Of a stretch of DNA of 64,000 nucleotides, positions 26,431 to 39,600 are shown in pieces. Each line of letters opens with the position of its first letter. Within the stretch, counting starts at the first letter, position 1. The notes under the pieces are model-generated. The model worked only from the letters and a program-made list of their open reading frames with translations. It searched no databases and had not been told where the DNA came from. The stretch is from Dirofilaria immitis. Lineage: Eukaryota; Nematoda; Chromadorea; Rhabditida; Onchocercidae. The position numbers were made by a program, and so were the translations under genes. The stretch lies in the NCBI GenBank assembly GCA_024305405.1, contig JAKNDB010000087.1:6822501-6886500 (forward strand), written 5' to 3'.

Positions 26431-28110
26431 AATAAAAATATAAAAGTCCATAAAGATTACTTGTTATTCTACCACTAGGAATTCTGTTGCCATTTCGATG
26501 GAAAACATTAATTGAAATCATATAAAACTTATCAGTATAAGTTATAACATCAGTCATCAACATTTTGCATTAAAGCAATTCATTCAGTTACGCTGCGGAT
26601 TGCAAGCAACTTGATGATATCGCAACATAATACCATAAAATTTCATCGAAATTTGGAGTTTTATAAGTAGTAGTGGAAAAAACGAAAATAATGGAGAAAT
26701 ATTTTAATTTAAAAATTCAAAGAACTTTCGTAATACCAGAATGTTGGAAAAAGCAATCAAACTATTAGTTAAATAAGCAATTTGAAATTGTCTTGCTTGC
26801 TATAACATACATACAACTCGTTGAAATATATCCGATGATATATCAATACAACCAATCCAAGTCTTGTTGAAACACAGCAATAATGTATAATATTATTATA
26901 AGAAAACTTGAAATTTCGATCAATATATAAATCATTTCTAATAAAGTAATGATAATTTAATTCTAATGTTACTTTATTAATCGGTTACTTACCAAGAATA
27001 CAAGATTGATTGTTGTTTTAGAAGTTATGTTTTCAATCAAAAATTTCAAAATCTTCAAATTTTTAATAACTTTAGTGAAAAAAAAATCTTCTCTTCGCAG
27101 AGATTGTGTTGTGTTTGACCTTTGGAAGTTAACGAATATCACGATATCTAATACCAATTCATTAAATAAACATGAAAAATTTATCTAACAGTCGAAAACT
27201 AACCTTCATTCGAAATTTTACTTACTATTTAAATTATTGTGTTGTAATTTTTCTTCCTTTCACATTCTAAGCCTTCACAATCTGCAAGCTTTTCTTGAAA
27301 TTGTTAACCACTTTCTTAAAGTTGTAGATTGACATGGTTTTTAACTTCGACTGTAAAACCTATACCGCTACAAAAACTAGATCTCCACTGACGCAGTATT
27401 CAAATTTCAGAATTCAATAATAGCAATTTGCAAAAAAGAGTTTCATAGGCAATTATAACGAACTAATAAATTCAAGCTCTTTACAATTGCAAAAAATCAG
27501 GAAAGGGAATATAATTTTCCGACCAGAAATGCATTATTTTTGAGATCTCGCATTATTTTTCCAGGCTGTATATTGGGCTTCCAATTTATTTGAATAATGC
27601 TTTTTATTATTTAGGTACGAGAAAAATGAATGTCAAATTTTTAATAGTTATGAAAAGAGTAGTTAATATATTCTTAAAATGTCTAAAGTAGAGAAGATCA
27701 GAAAACATGCACAATTTTTTCGCAAATTGCGGTTTATTTTCAATTCATATACCTCCAAAATTGAAAGGATATTGTCAATATGTCTATAGTTTTCTAATTT
27801 TTCTGATAAGATTAAAATTCAATCATTGAAGTTGAATTTTTGAACAACTTTATGCTAATTATTTTATTAAAATAGAAAGCTAAGACATCATTTCAGTTAG
27901 TATTTAATTGTTGTTTACTTAATCATTCTTCTTTTATTTCTCATATGGATGGATACTGCGTACAATTGATATTGGCATGATATCAATATCAATGTGGGGT
28001 ATACTCATAAAGCCCTTTTTTGATACATATGTTGCACAGGCGAATATATGTTTGCTTGTTATTTACTGATATGCCTTAGTTTTTAAGCTATGTGTATAGT
28101 TGTTCAGAAT

Positions 28111-28126
28111 TTTTTAGAATCCCATA
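28111..28126 (+). promoter_or_regulatory. Putative trans-splice acceptor of the AAAP transporter
   Basis: 'aattttttag' ends at 28117, nine bases before the ATG at 28127. This matches the usual short leader left after spliced-leader addition in nematodes. A 5' UTR intron is the alternative. Confidence 0.4.
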
Positions 28127-31100
28127 ATGTATGAAATAGAAAGTACTGAAAATGGATCGGGAGATGAACTACAATCGACAAGTGTAATCAGTGAAAACAA
28201 GAAGGCCTGTTTATTAAATTTCTAAGGAAACTAACTTTTTGACAGTTTGATGAATGAAATCTAACAGTATTTATATATTTTTAAGTACGGCGTTGAATGC
28301 TTCTTATGATATGCTTTATAGTTATAGTCTATAATTAGCAGGTTTTCAGCATCAGCTAACCAAAACTGAAGACCTCACTGCAAAATTATCGACTGGGAAA
28401 GTATGTGAAGTTTTTTTCGTGAATTTTAAACATCTTATAAATAGATATGATGATGCAATATTTGAAGACTCATTTCTTTTCCTAATAAATAACAGAGTGA
28501 GTAATTTGACTAATTTTTTTCATCCTCTCTTATATCATTAAAAACATGATATAATCAAGTATATTGAAACTCACTTATTATATCAAGTTTGAATGTTTTT
28601 ATCAGTATATTAAAAAAAAACCTTTCAATAGTTATCGTGCATTCTTCTAAATCTGATAGAACAAACTGGTTGGCAGTAATCAGAGTGAATTGAGAAATCT
28701 CTTTTTTAAATTGAATATTAATATCTTTGGTTACATAATGAAAAAATTGAATTTCTAGCAAACTCAATTTAATAGCTTCCAATATTCAAAAGCAATGTGC
28801 ACCTAAAAAGAATAGGAAATTTTGAAGTTTGATGCTAAAATTTCAAGACGGAATTTGGAATAAGTTCAAATGAACAGCGTAAAGGGATTAATTGGTTCTT
28901 GGCTTCGATGTTCATTTTAGGAGACTTAGTCGGTGGTGGTGTTATCGCAATGCCTGTCGCATTCACTCAAACAGGTTTTGCTAAAAAAATGAACAGAAGC
29001 AAAATTTTTAGAATTTCGCACTGATTATCAGATATATTTTGATGAATCAAAAACTTTGCAAATCATTCAAACTTTTCCATTCCCACCATTTTAAATAGAT
29101 TTCTAAATTTTGAAAATCATATTTAAAAACGTAAAATAATATTTGCAACGCTATAAGGCGTCTAATAAGTAATTTCAGTCTGTTAAATAAACAGCAAATA
29201 GTAGCTGACATCTCTAGTATCTCATATTGTTTAAAGATTTGCAATAATCAATGGATCTTCAAATATTTAGTGACTCCTAAGGTTTCATGCTTTAGATTGA
29301 TTGTTGTAGGACTTATATTGGGCATATTATTTATGTTAATTATTTGTGCAATTTTTGTCATAACCGGTTGGCTACTTGCTGATACATGGGAAATTATGCG
29401 TGAACGATGGCCGGAATATCGTAAACATTGCCGAAAACCGTTTTCAGAGATGGCTCGGAGAAGTATGAGCAAGAAATCAGAGTATATCTGAATTTTTTTG
29501 ATCCATTATTTTATCATTTCCAAAAATTTTATATTTTTAATTTCATATTTAATTGCTTGACGAGAATTTCTTCGTTTTCAAAATTTTTTCATAATCTTTC
29601 AGAAATTGTTTTCAGTCACTCGAAAAATCAATAAACATTTTAGTTATATATTTGATTTTTTTTTAAATCACTTAACACATTTCTTTATTCAGAATTGTCA
29701 CTAAAGTGACTGTTTATTCAACCCTGTTTGGTGCTACCGTAGTTTATATACTCCTTTCTTCGAAGATATTTCAAAATTTTATGGCTAATTTCGACTTGAA
29801 TTTTAATTTTTGCTGGCTCCTCATTATTGTTTTTATAAGTATACTACCTATTACATTTCTTAAATCACCAGTCGAATATTGGTGAGTTCTTTCCTAAACA
29901 GTTTTATTTCACCATGCCCATCAGCCAAGCATTTTTTCATTTAATAAAATAATTCACTAATCTTTTTTGATCTACCTAGCAAAGAAATTTTTGTGAAAAA
30001 CTTTTCAAACATGAAATAATCTTCCATTTAATTTTCGTCTTACGATTCTTGCTTTATTTCTAGTATTAGAATCCAAATATTTACTATCACGAACAGATAG
30101 TTTATTTTCAGGTGGGCAGTTCTAATCGCTATTTTTTGTACCATTACAGCAATCATTATGATATTCGTCGGTGTCAGTCTAGATTTTCATGATTGCTATC
30201 ATGAAGCTTTTTATTCGGATATTTCAGTTGATGCTATTCTGAGCTTGGGCATTTTTCTGTTCGCTTTTAATGGACATCAAGTTTTTCCAACTGTACAAAA
30301 TGATATGCGAAATCCAGCGGATTTCAAAAAATCAGTTTTAGTCGGATTCATCTGTCAGCTTTATTTAATAATTGTTTTTGAAATTATTTAATGAAACTTT
30401 TTCCTTTTAAAAATTTGGAAAGTGATGACATAATTATATCACTGCGCAATGTCTGCAGCTTGTTTGAAGATTGATTAGCCACGACTGTAATTTTTATGCT
30501 TTTCGATATTTCCATTATCAAGATTTCGAGGAAAACGCTTTTATTATTTTATCAAATATGTTCTGACCTGAAATTTAGACGTATTTTAATTTAGTTGTAG
30601 CATTACTTTACATGCCCCTGTCCGTATATTCATTTCTCGTGTACGGTAACAGTATGGTCAATTCGGTGATCAATTCAATGCAAATAACTTGGATTCGTCA
30701 CGTTGCCGATTTATCTATAGCGATACATTGTATTCTGGCTATCATTATCACAGTGAATCCGATCAATTTAAAATTAGAAGATACTTTCAATGTGCCACAT
30801 AGTGGATTATTTTCCCTAAATATTTCGAACTTTCATTCACATCTTGCTAAAAATTAAACTATCTCGATCTTCTCTAGCAGTATCTTGAAAAAAAAGAAAT
30901 GCCATCTAATATTTCACAATTTCTGCATTTAACTGAAATCATTTTTTTTATAAGACTGACTTAGAAGTGGAATAATTCATAAGAATACAGATATTTTTTA
31001 CCACTCGATTTAAATTTGATTCGTTACAGAATTTTGCTTCAAGCGAATAGTAGTCCGCACAAGCCTATTGCTTGCAGCATTGTTTGTCAGTCTTTCGATC

Positions 31101-31984
31101 CCGAATTTTGGTGCTGTAATGAATTTATTCGGAAGCACCACAGTACCTTGTACATGCGTTATTTTACCAACTTTGTTCAATATTTATATTAAAGCTGCTA
31201 CTTATGATAAAGATAAACATATATGGATCAAGCCAACGTTTCTTGAGTAAGCAGTACTTTTTTTTGCTCAATATCAAAGTGAATTTTTGTTTACTATTAA
31301 ATCATAAAATGTATTAATTTAGCCATTGATTATTGTACTTTGTTTTTTTTTTTTATCATTTCAATAAAAATGCTTACGGAAAGAATTATAACTCACAATG
31401 AGTTATTAAAGCGATTAATCATAGTTTGCAAAATTTCAGAGTGTTGGAAAAAACACCGAAAGTTTTACTGTCAACTTTAATACTTATAAATAGTATGTTC
31501 AAACAGTATAATTCCTTGGATTTGTTAAAAAAAAAAAAATCCATAAACATAAATATATTGTGCGTATCATAACGTTATACTGTAAAATTATCATTACAAA
31601 ACTTTAAGACAAAAGTTTATTTATTGATATTATAAAATTTTATTGAAAAGAAAGCATTCATCATTTTAATTAGATTTGTTCAAACTAAATTTCCATCAAT
31701 AAATATGACTCAATATTGCAGTTATAACAGTAATTTGCTCCGTGATTGCTACTATCATGTCTATTAAGGAAGTAATAGGAATACGATTTATTCCACCGTG
31801 TTATATTCTTCCATTTCTTATTCAAAAGAATAGAACACAATTGAATGCTAATGTATTGAATTGTTGTGGAAAATATATGAATGTTTCGAAATTTAATGCT
31901 AAATGTAGTAGCCGCTCGTATGTTCTCATTTTTATGCTTTTGATTTTAAATTTTATAATCGATGGGCTCTCATTGGTCTATTAA
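28127..31984 (+). CDS. Amino acid/auxin permease family (AAAP; SLC32/SLC36/SLC38-like) membrane transporter
   Basis: Proton- or sodium-coupled amino-acid transporter of the plasma or lysosomal membrane. Nine exons: 28127-28183, 28848-28974, 29310-29481, 29693-29881, 30112-30353, 30595-30801, 31030-31246, 31440-31492 and 31722-31984. They add to 1527 nt, exactly 509 codons, with every junction in phase. Seen: a short acidic/Ser-rich N-terminus; TM1 with the family signature [18 protein letters not shown]; several further hydrophobic segments ([40 protein letters not shown]); the mid-protein motif [20 protein letters not shown], close to the family's F.F.GH...P..Q.....[17 protein letters not shown]; and the C-terminal [13 protein letters not shown]. 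The length (508 aa) is normal for the family. Substrate cannot be deduced. The internal 53-nt exon 8 is easily missed. An AATAAA lies about 30 nt after the stop. Confidence 0.92.
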
Positions 31985-32014
31985 TCTTTTCTTTTTTTTT
32001 TTTTTTTTTTTACA

Positions 32015-32020
32015 AATAAA
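32015..32020 (+). terminator. Likely polyadenylation signal of the transporter gene
   Basis: AATAAA about 30 nt after the stop codon at 31984, just after a long T-run (from ~31992). Distance and motif fit a nematode 3' end. Confidence 0.6.
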
Positions 32021-35000
32021 CTTGCCTGTAAAAAGTGACTTATAGTCATAAAATTATCAACGACAAATATTGCACATCTTCACAATCATTATAATTAATC
32101 TTTTATATCATTTATTGAGCAGTAAAGATTCTTACTAAAAATATACTTGATAAATTTTTGAATAGCAGATTCCGTTTTAATTTTTGCGTTTAAATAGACG
32201 TATTTTTTAGCTGAAAATGAAATGGTACAAAACGATATTTCTATTTGTAAATATATCAGTTGTCATGATAAGATGGATGCGAAAATTTTGAAAAATGACG
32301 TGAATTTTATCTTTATTCTCTTTTGTATTTCAAATTAATAGTAAATAAATAACTTATTTTTTCCTAGCAACGAAATGCTGCGGAAATATATTCAATCAAT
32401 CTAGACAATTTATGAAATAATTATCACTAATGATTACATCTAACAGTTCTTGTTTTTTTATTCAAGATTCGGTAATCACTTTAATCGTTTAGGCTTTGGC
32501 TATTTTCTGATTTAACAAGAAGTCGTTTATCCTTTTTACCAAATTCATATAACTTTTTCATTTTATCGAAGTTTAAGAATTACTCAATTCTGAAACCTAA
32601 AATTACACCATAAAAGAGCGAGAAAAGACTTTTTAGAATGAGAATGTCCAAGTTAAAAAGAAAAAAATATTAAAAATGATCATTTCGCAACTTGCTGTAA
32701 TATTCTTGAAATCACTGCCTATTGTCTCCTACAATGAAAAAATAGTAATAATATATATGTGCAGTTAGTATTGTTTACACTGTCAATCTGTATCACTCAA
32801 TTTTGCAGTGTGAAATTGACACCTGCAAAATGAATGATATTGATTTGTATTAACAATGATTGCTTTCTGATCCATAGCAATACCTCTCGTAGACTAAAAG
32901 ATTCATATGAAAAGATTTTCTTTCGATCGAAAGATGAAATTAAATGCAATTAGAGCTCGTTAACACGAAATCGAATTCTTTCAAAATTAGTAAATTGTTG
33001 TGTAACTATACCTAATTCAAACTATTGCAATTTCTGATAATTTGAAAACGAATAAATTTAATTTGTCTAAGATGAAATTTTAACAAAACTGGAAAACTAA
33101 TTCGTAAAAAATATTGCGCAGGAAAAAATTTCCAAAAAACCGGTTCGTTGAAAATAATTATCAAAATAATCAAAACGAATCACGAAGCTCTTTAACAATT
33201 ACCTCCTTGACAAGGTATAAGTATGGAAACCCGTCTTGCCTTATTATTTATTAAAGAAGTTTGTTAGAAAAATAAATCAACATTTCCGTTAAAATTTAAT
33301 ATCGATTTGATAGAACAAATTCTGTGAATTTCATGAAGCCATTTATCAAATTTTTCATTAGATCGCAATATTAATTCATTATTATGATTAAAAAAATTTC
33401 TAATTAGTGCTTTGATAATTGATGATTATGTTGTTGAAAAAAGCTACACATTTCAGCATTCATTATGAAAAAATGCAGCTTTTCAAACAAGATGTTGTCA
33501 TTATCTTTCCTAAGAAAAAAAAAAGCAAAATAATTCATTATACGAATGAAAATGAACAATTTCATAAGTCTAAAATCGCAATTAGATGCGATATTTCATT
33601 GTAAGTGCTAAAAGATGCAAATTATTGATTTCATTTAAATTTTAACATAAATTTCATATTTGATGCGTAGTAAGTAAGAGCATCATATAAATTAGTGATT
33701 TTAATCAGCCGTTGTCGCAAATTTGATCATTGTGATTATAAGTAAACTAGTAATGCACTTCAATATGAACAAAGGTTTGAACATCGAATGAAATACACTC
33801 AATTTTCTTTTCTTCAATCTTCGCTTGTGCTCTTATATCACAGCATATTTGCTTGAATCATGATGTATTTTTATAACCAAATAAAATGATCGCTGACCTC
33901 TCAAAAAGGTGAGAAATGATTTTGATCGATTACAAACGACTAGTATGCAACACTTAGATATAAATAATTTATCGATTATTTTCTATCTTATTGCAATACT
34001 TCAAGCATCCCTAAAAGATTGCTTCGATATATTTTTTCTTTTTTTATTATCAATCTATCTAATAGTAATATAATTTATTCCTTCTAACTTATGCTTGCAA
34101 AGTTTCCAAATATTTTGCAGAAAAGAAGTAATCATTAAATGGAATAACGATATGATCCGATAATGCTTTATTCATATTTTCTTTTCTCAAGAAAAAAGCA
34201 ACTACATATTTAAATAGTTCAGTTTTTTTGCCATGGTAGTATAGTGCTGGGAGGGGCGTGCTTCTGATAACTTTGTTTGAAACTTTTTAAAAATAAAATT
34301 CTTAAAATTAGAGATCATATTTGTCCATCAAGCAACAAACATTAATCACAATCAATAATCGCCATGCTTCAATAGCCATTTTTGTCCGTTTTTGTCAACA
34401 ACATTTTTAAATATAAACAATGAATGTATAAATAAAATTGGTAAAGTTAGCTCAAAATAATGCTTCATTTTCTTGAGTCATTTTTCTATAATTACAAAAC
34501 AAGATTGTTATTTACACCGAGGATACATTTCTTTATCGTTCAATTTGTTTTGTTATCTGATACTTCATTAAACTTCTGTTGATACCGTAATGATCGCTTC
34601 TTTAGCTGGAAAGTTAGAAAAGATTCAAAATAAATGAGAACCGGATTTGAGCCTGCACAAAGTTATAAAAGTTGTAGAAAGTCACTGCTAACATTGGTAA
34701 GCTAAATTAAATGGTAGAGAAATTTCATTTATTTAATTTTTAATTTTTTTAAATTTTATCCTGCACAACATTTGAAACATTCTACATTTCAGTTATCTCT
34801 GTGCAAACTATTTCTTATATATAGAGTTAAAAAATCGAAATATTTAACCTCGAAACTTATTCCTTAGTTTATTTCTCAGAAAGTGAAAATCTTTCAAATG
34901 CTCCAAACATCCAGTAAAAAGGATGAAATACCAGTTTTTGGACAAATGCTTTTATGCAAAATAATATGAATCTCATGAGGATGAAACGAGATTGCATTGA

Positions 35001-36472
35001 TCTCAAAAATTTATGAATTAATAGATAGTTCTCGTTATTCTCCATTTCATTAACATTCTTTAACTGTTACATTGGTTGGAGGATTTGAATGTAACAATAA
35101 AAATGAAATTTTTATTATATATCAGCTATATTAAGCATTTCTGAAAGATAAAAGAATCAACTGATAATTCAGCAGGAATATTACATGGTATTTATTCAGG
35201 TAGCATTCATTGTGGTTACTAGTTTTTTAATGAATTCCAATCTCTGACTCTCAACAAAGGCATACAGGGACTCAATATTTCCTGTGCTTATTTGAAATTC
35301 ATAATTTATTTTTGTATGAATATCAAATAATGACGGAAAAGTGTCGATTTTTTGAAGTCAAGCTTTTTCATCTTATAAAAGGCGCATTAATGATTAAGCA
35401 TGAAATTATGCATACAGATTTATTGCAAATGCTGTGAGTAATGAGCTTAGAATCTTTTTCTTTCAAAAAATTCAAATTTTTTTAGATAAGCTTTTCCCTT
35501 ACTGTAAAAGTTCTACGCTTTCCCATTTATTTAAACAGTTAGCAGCAGACAACTATATTAGCTTATTTCAAAAATTTTCCTGAAATTTGAGAAATGAATA
35601 AGGCAAGATTCGCTTCGCTTTCCTATTTTCTTCTAAACTCAGTTATATCGTACGTCATTTTACTCCTGTCTGCAATGCTGGAAGCTTTTACTTATCAAAC
35701 TTCTGCTCAACCTTTAACCCAATTCTAATCTTTCATTTGTCCTACAATGTGTTGCATATTTTTTTATCACTGTTTCAATTTAATGAATATTCTATCAGAT
35801 AAACAATAGCTAGCAGTCATTCATTGAATTGCTTTGGAATCTATTCACAGAAGTAATTGTACATCTTCACGATTTCACAGATTCAAAATCTCTGTCATTG
35901 TTATTATCATCATTTACGAACTTATTAATGATCATTAACATAATCAAAATCAATCGATCTTTTGCATGTGACGAGCTGCAAAGTGCGTGAAGTTTACAAC
36001 CACTGTCAATTTCCTACTTCCTCATGGATGCATTTGCATCATTTTATCATATTCTATGCAAGATATCTGATGCTCAAATTATAAATTGATTTTTTTAATA
36101 AGCTTCAATTCTTGAATGGATCGATTCATGCAATTTTGACAAACAGCAAGAATTTACGGCGTTGTTTCGAAAAAATCCATCACTCATTAAACCTGCTCTT
36201 CACTAATTATCATCTCGCTATCTTTTAATATATGTTTAAGTTTTGTTCACTTCTAAACGCAAAATATCATGCAAACTTGTTTCGATAGCTTCATAATCAC
36301 CATCTCGCCGCTTACTTTTGAATCTGCTTAAAACGCTTCATGATAATCTAATGGTTTTAAAAAATTAAAATTAAAGAAAAATGCGTGTTCAAAAGATCAT
36401 TTCTTAACATGATTGGGTCTATTCAGATTCCATTTCATATTCATATCAGTTTTCAAATGATCACGTCAGTCG

Positions 36473-36503
36473 TATTTATAGCTACAGCTATTTATAGCTA
36501 CAG
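36473..36503. repeat. Two-copy tandem duplication (16-bp unit)
   Basis: tatttatagctacagc at 36473-36488 is followed by tatttatagctacag at 36489-36503. It lies 120 bp before the P-glycoprotein start codon, so it could be in the promoter or 5' UTR. Confidence 0.9.
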
Positions 36504-36622
36504 GTAACTGTTATTTTTCATTTTTATATGCAGAAATTTCCTGATAATCAATTTCAGTTATCTCTCAAATTGACCCTTGTAAACTGCGTAATTGGTTATT
36601 GGATAAATAAAAATTTGAAAGG

Positions 36623-39600
36623 ATGGCAGTACTGAAAACTGGTAAAGAATTCTCGGATACTTTTAACGAGCAATATGAACAAAATGCTATCGATAAATTT
36701 ATCAGTACCATTTTGTGCAGGTATCAAGCGGTATTTTAATAAAAATCAATAAGCGAGAAAAAAACAGCCAGCCAAAGAAGTGGTTGAAACATAAAAACAA
36801 ATTGTAATCGCAATTTTCTTGTATAAAAAGTTCACCTGTTGTGAAAGGTTTTATGTCCAATTACTTTTCTAACTTCAGTTGAAATCGAGAATGATTTAAT
36901 AATATTCTAAGTGGTGAAATTATTTCTAGGGGTGATTTTGCTAGACAGAAACTTGATGCAAAGCCGGTTTCATTTTTTCAATTGGTATTTTAATTTACTT
37001 GTTTTTTTATAATTATTTGGTCAGAATCCTTTATTAAAAATTAATCTCGTAATTTCATAAATTTGCATGGGAAATTTACTTTTTGATGAATTATTTAAAT
37101 ATCATATTAAACAGTTAAATTTGCTATTATCTTCAGTTTCGATTCGCGACAAAATATGATCGATTTATGGCAGCAGTTAGCGCCTTCTTGGCTATACTTA
37201 CTGGTATAGGTCAACCGACAGTTTGTTTGATTGCTGGTGAATTAACCAATATTTTGTTGCTTACAAAAATTGTAAGTTATTCATCTGTTTCTTACTCTTA
37301 TTTATTAGCAAACTTTGTCTCAATATTTTTCATTTCATTCATTATTTAGTATTCAAATGTACGTTTAAACCTTAATTTCATAGTAAAAGCATTGATAGAA
37401 GTATCACTTCTTTCTGATAAAAATGAATTGATCTTATTTTACATACAAACTAATCTTTCCAAATTTTGAAAAATTTTGTAGTTTGAAAAAAATGACACGT
37501 TTTGGTACAAGGCTTATATATATGTTTATTTATATGCATCAATCGGAATCACGATGGTTATTCTCACCACTGCACAAGTTCAGTTCACTTCCTTTTACTT
37601 CAATTATTTTGATAAAGTTTCCTTGATTTCCAAGCTTAATTTTGATTTTTGAAAGAAAGTGTTGTCGCATGGAAAAATAGCAAGATAGATGCATTTCAGT
37701 TCTTAAAACTTAAATGATTTCATATTGATCTTAAACTTGAATCTGTCAACTTCATGACTTAAGGCAGTATTAATTCATCACTGCCTTTAACTTCCAGTAT
37801 ATTTGCTCAAAAAATGCATCGCTAAATATAACATGCGCAATGCGACGTGAATATATGAAATCGTTACTTCGCCAAGATGCGGCATGGTATGATCAGCAAA
37901 AAACTGGTACATTAACTGCTCTACTTAATACGTAAGTATTAGTATTCCACATCAAATAGCGATGAATGAGATTTCGCTTTTAAATTTCTTTTTTTATTTC
38001 GCTTAAACGTTCGAACAGCGATTGATTCAATTTCAGAAATATAGAAAAGATTAAGGATGGAATCGGTGACAAAGTCGGCATGATTATACGTGGTGTAACA
38101 ATGTTTTTGACTTGTCTTGTCATCGGATTCATCTATGACTGGAGAATAACGCTAGTGATGTTTGGTATGGGGCCTATTTCTGCTGCGCTTCTGTCCATTA
38201 TGGCTCGAGTACGTTTTCATTTCCAAAATTTAGTAGCCGTTAATCTTTTTCAAAATATATGAAGCAAACTGAGAAAAACCATATTTCGATATCGATCAAT
38301 TAATTCATTTTTAGTATTTTTGCTCACCATTTAATCAATAACTCTTGGATTTTTTGCAGCAAATGGAACGTTTAAGTGTCATGCAGATCAATGTTGATGG
38401 TCGCGCTGCAGCAGCTCTCGAAGAATCAATCATAAATGTAAAAACGGTAGCTGCATGTAATGCACAAGAAGCAATGATCGGACGATATGCTGTAGCACTA
38501 CAAGCTTGTCGTAAATTTGCATTGCATGCATATGCATTCGCAGGTTTTTTGATGGCCTCTTCTTCCTCGTTTTGTACATTTTCTTCGCAGCTGGCTTCTA
38601 GTAAGTTCATTCAAAATTCTTTATTTAATACTTGAATTTTGCCAAAATTTTAAATACTTCTAACTTTTCCTATTTACATTTTTTCAGTTAATGCCCTCTG
38701 TAATAATTTACTTTAATTTTGACTATTTTATTCACCATTATTTATCGAAATCCAGAATTCTCCAAATTTAAGTTGTTAGATTTATATATAAAAGCATAAA
38801 ATTAAAATCAAAATGTTAAGAATACAAGTATTATTTAGAAATGGCATTTGTTCAAAATATGATTTTCAAAGTAACGTCATTTTATCACTATAATTTCCCG
38901 TATGATTTTGCTTTTCTTTCACAGCTATGGTGCTTATTTATACCAAATTCATGTAATAATGAATCCGGGATTTATATTCGCTATTGCAAATGTGATCATG
39001 TTCGGCTCCTACAATCTCGGTGTACTTAGTCCACATCTAATGGCTGTGCTTGATGCAAGAGTTGCTGCAGCTGTTATCTATAAAATAATCGATCGAGTAA
39101 TCAACTTTCTCTTTTCATCAACTTTCTCTTTTCACTATTTTTTTGCAAATGACCAGTTGTGGACAATAGGCTTTGCTAACTACAAATAAAAACAAAGGGA
39201 CAATGAAGAGTCGCGATTTCATGATACCATTATTGCAAACTTATCAAATTGATTCATTAGATATTTGAGTTAGAAAAAATTATAATATTCAGATTTCATC
39301 AAACAGATTATAAGATTTTAACATCCATGGAGAAAATAGCAATAAAATGATGTTAAAACATTGTTGTCTTGTGCTCTTTGCAAGAATTATTAAACGTTTT
39401 GGGCTGCAAAGTTTTCTAATTTTCTTGCCTTCAGTTCAAGAGTCAGTGTAATAACTACAAAGGAATTATAAGTATACTTCAAAAAGTTGAAACAAAAATA
39501 ATAATCTTTCTTAAATTAAAAGATTATTATCAAAAATAACATATCATATATTCATATTTGGTCAAAATTTTCAATCCGAGCTTATCATTTTTATCAGACG

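Larger units (their letters stand above)
22796..28126. other. Gene-poor intergenic region between divergent genes
   Basis: About 5.3 kb between the start of the minus-strand 184-aa gene and the start of the plus-strand transporter, so it must hold both promoters. Open frames here are short, AT-biased and without family features. It contains a 12-bp hairpin (25147-25175) and an 18-bp tandem duplication (26396-26430). No transposon or RNA gene was recognised. Confidence 0.6.
31985..36622. other. Intergenic region between the transporter and the P-glycoprotein gene
   Basis: About 4.6 kb, very AT-rich. All open frames are short and without recognisable domains. It contains a poly-T run after 31991 and a two-copy 16-bp duplication at 36473-36503. 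Its right end should hold the P-glycoprotein promoter. No RNA gene or mobile element was recognised. Confidence 0.6.

Noticed and set aside
31992..32011. Poly-T run as a Pol III terminator or mobile-element tail
   Set aside because: No RNA gene or element precedes it. It lies in the 3' UTR of the transporter just before AATAAA.
34228..34275. Possible tRNA gene (tggtagtatagtgctgggaggggc)
   Set aside because: Only the first few bases resemble a tRNA D-arm region. No matching anticodon stem, TPsiC arm or acceptor complement follows.
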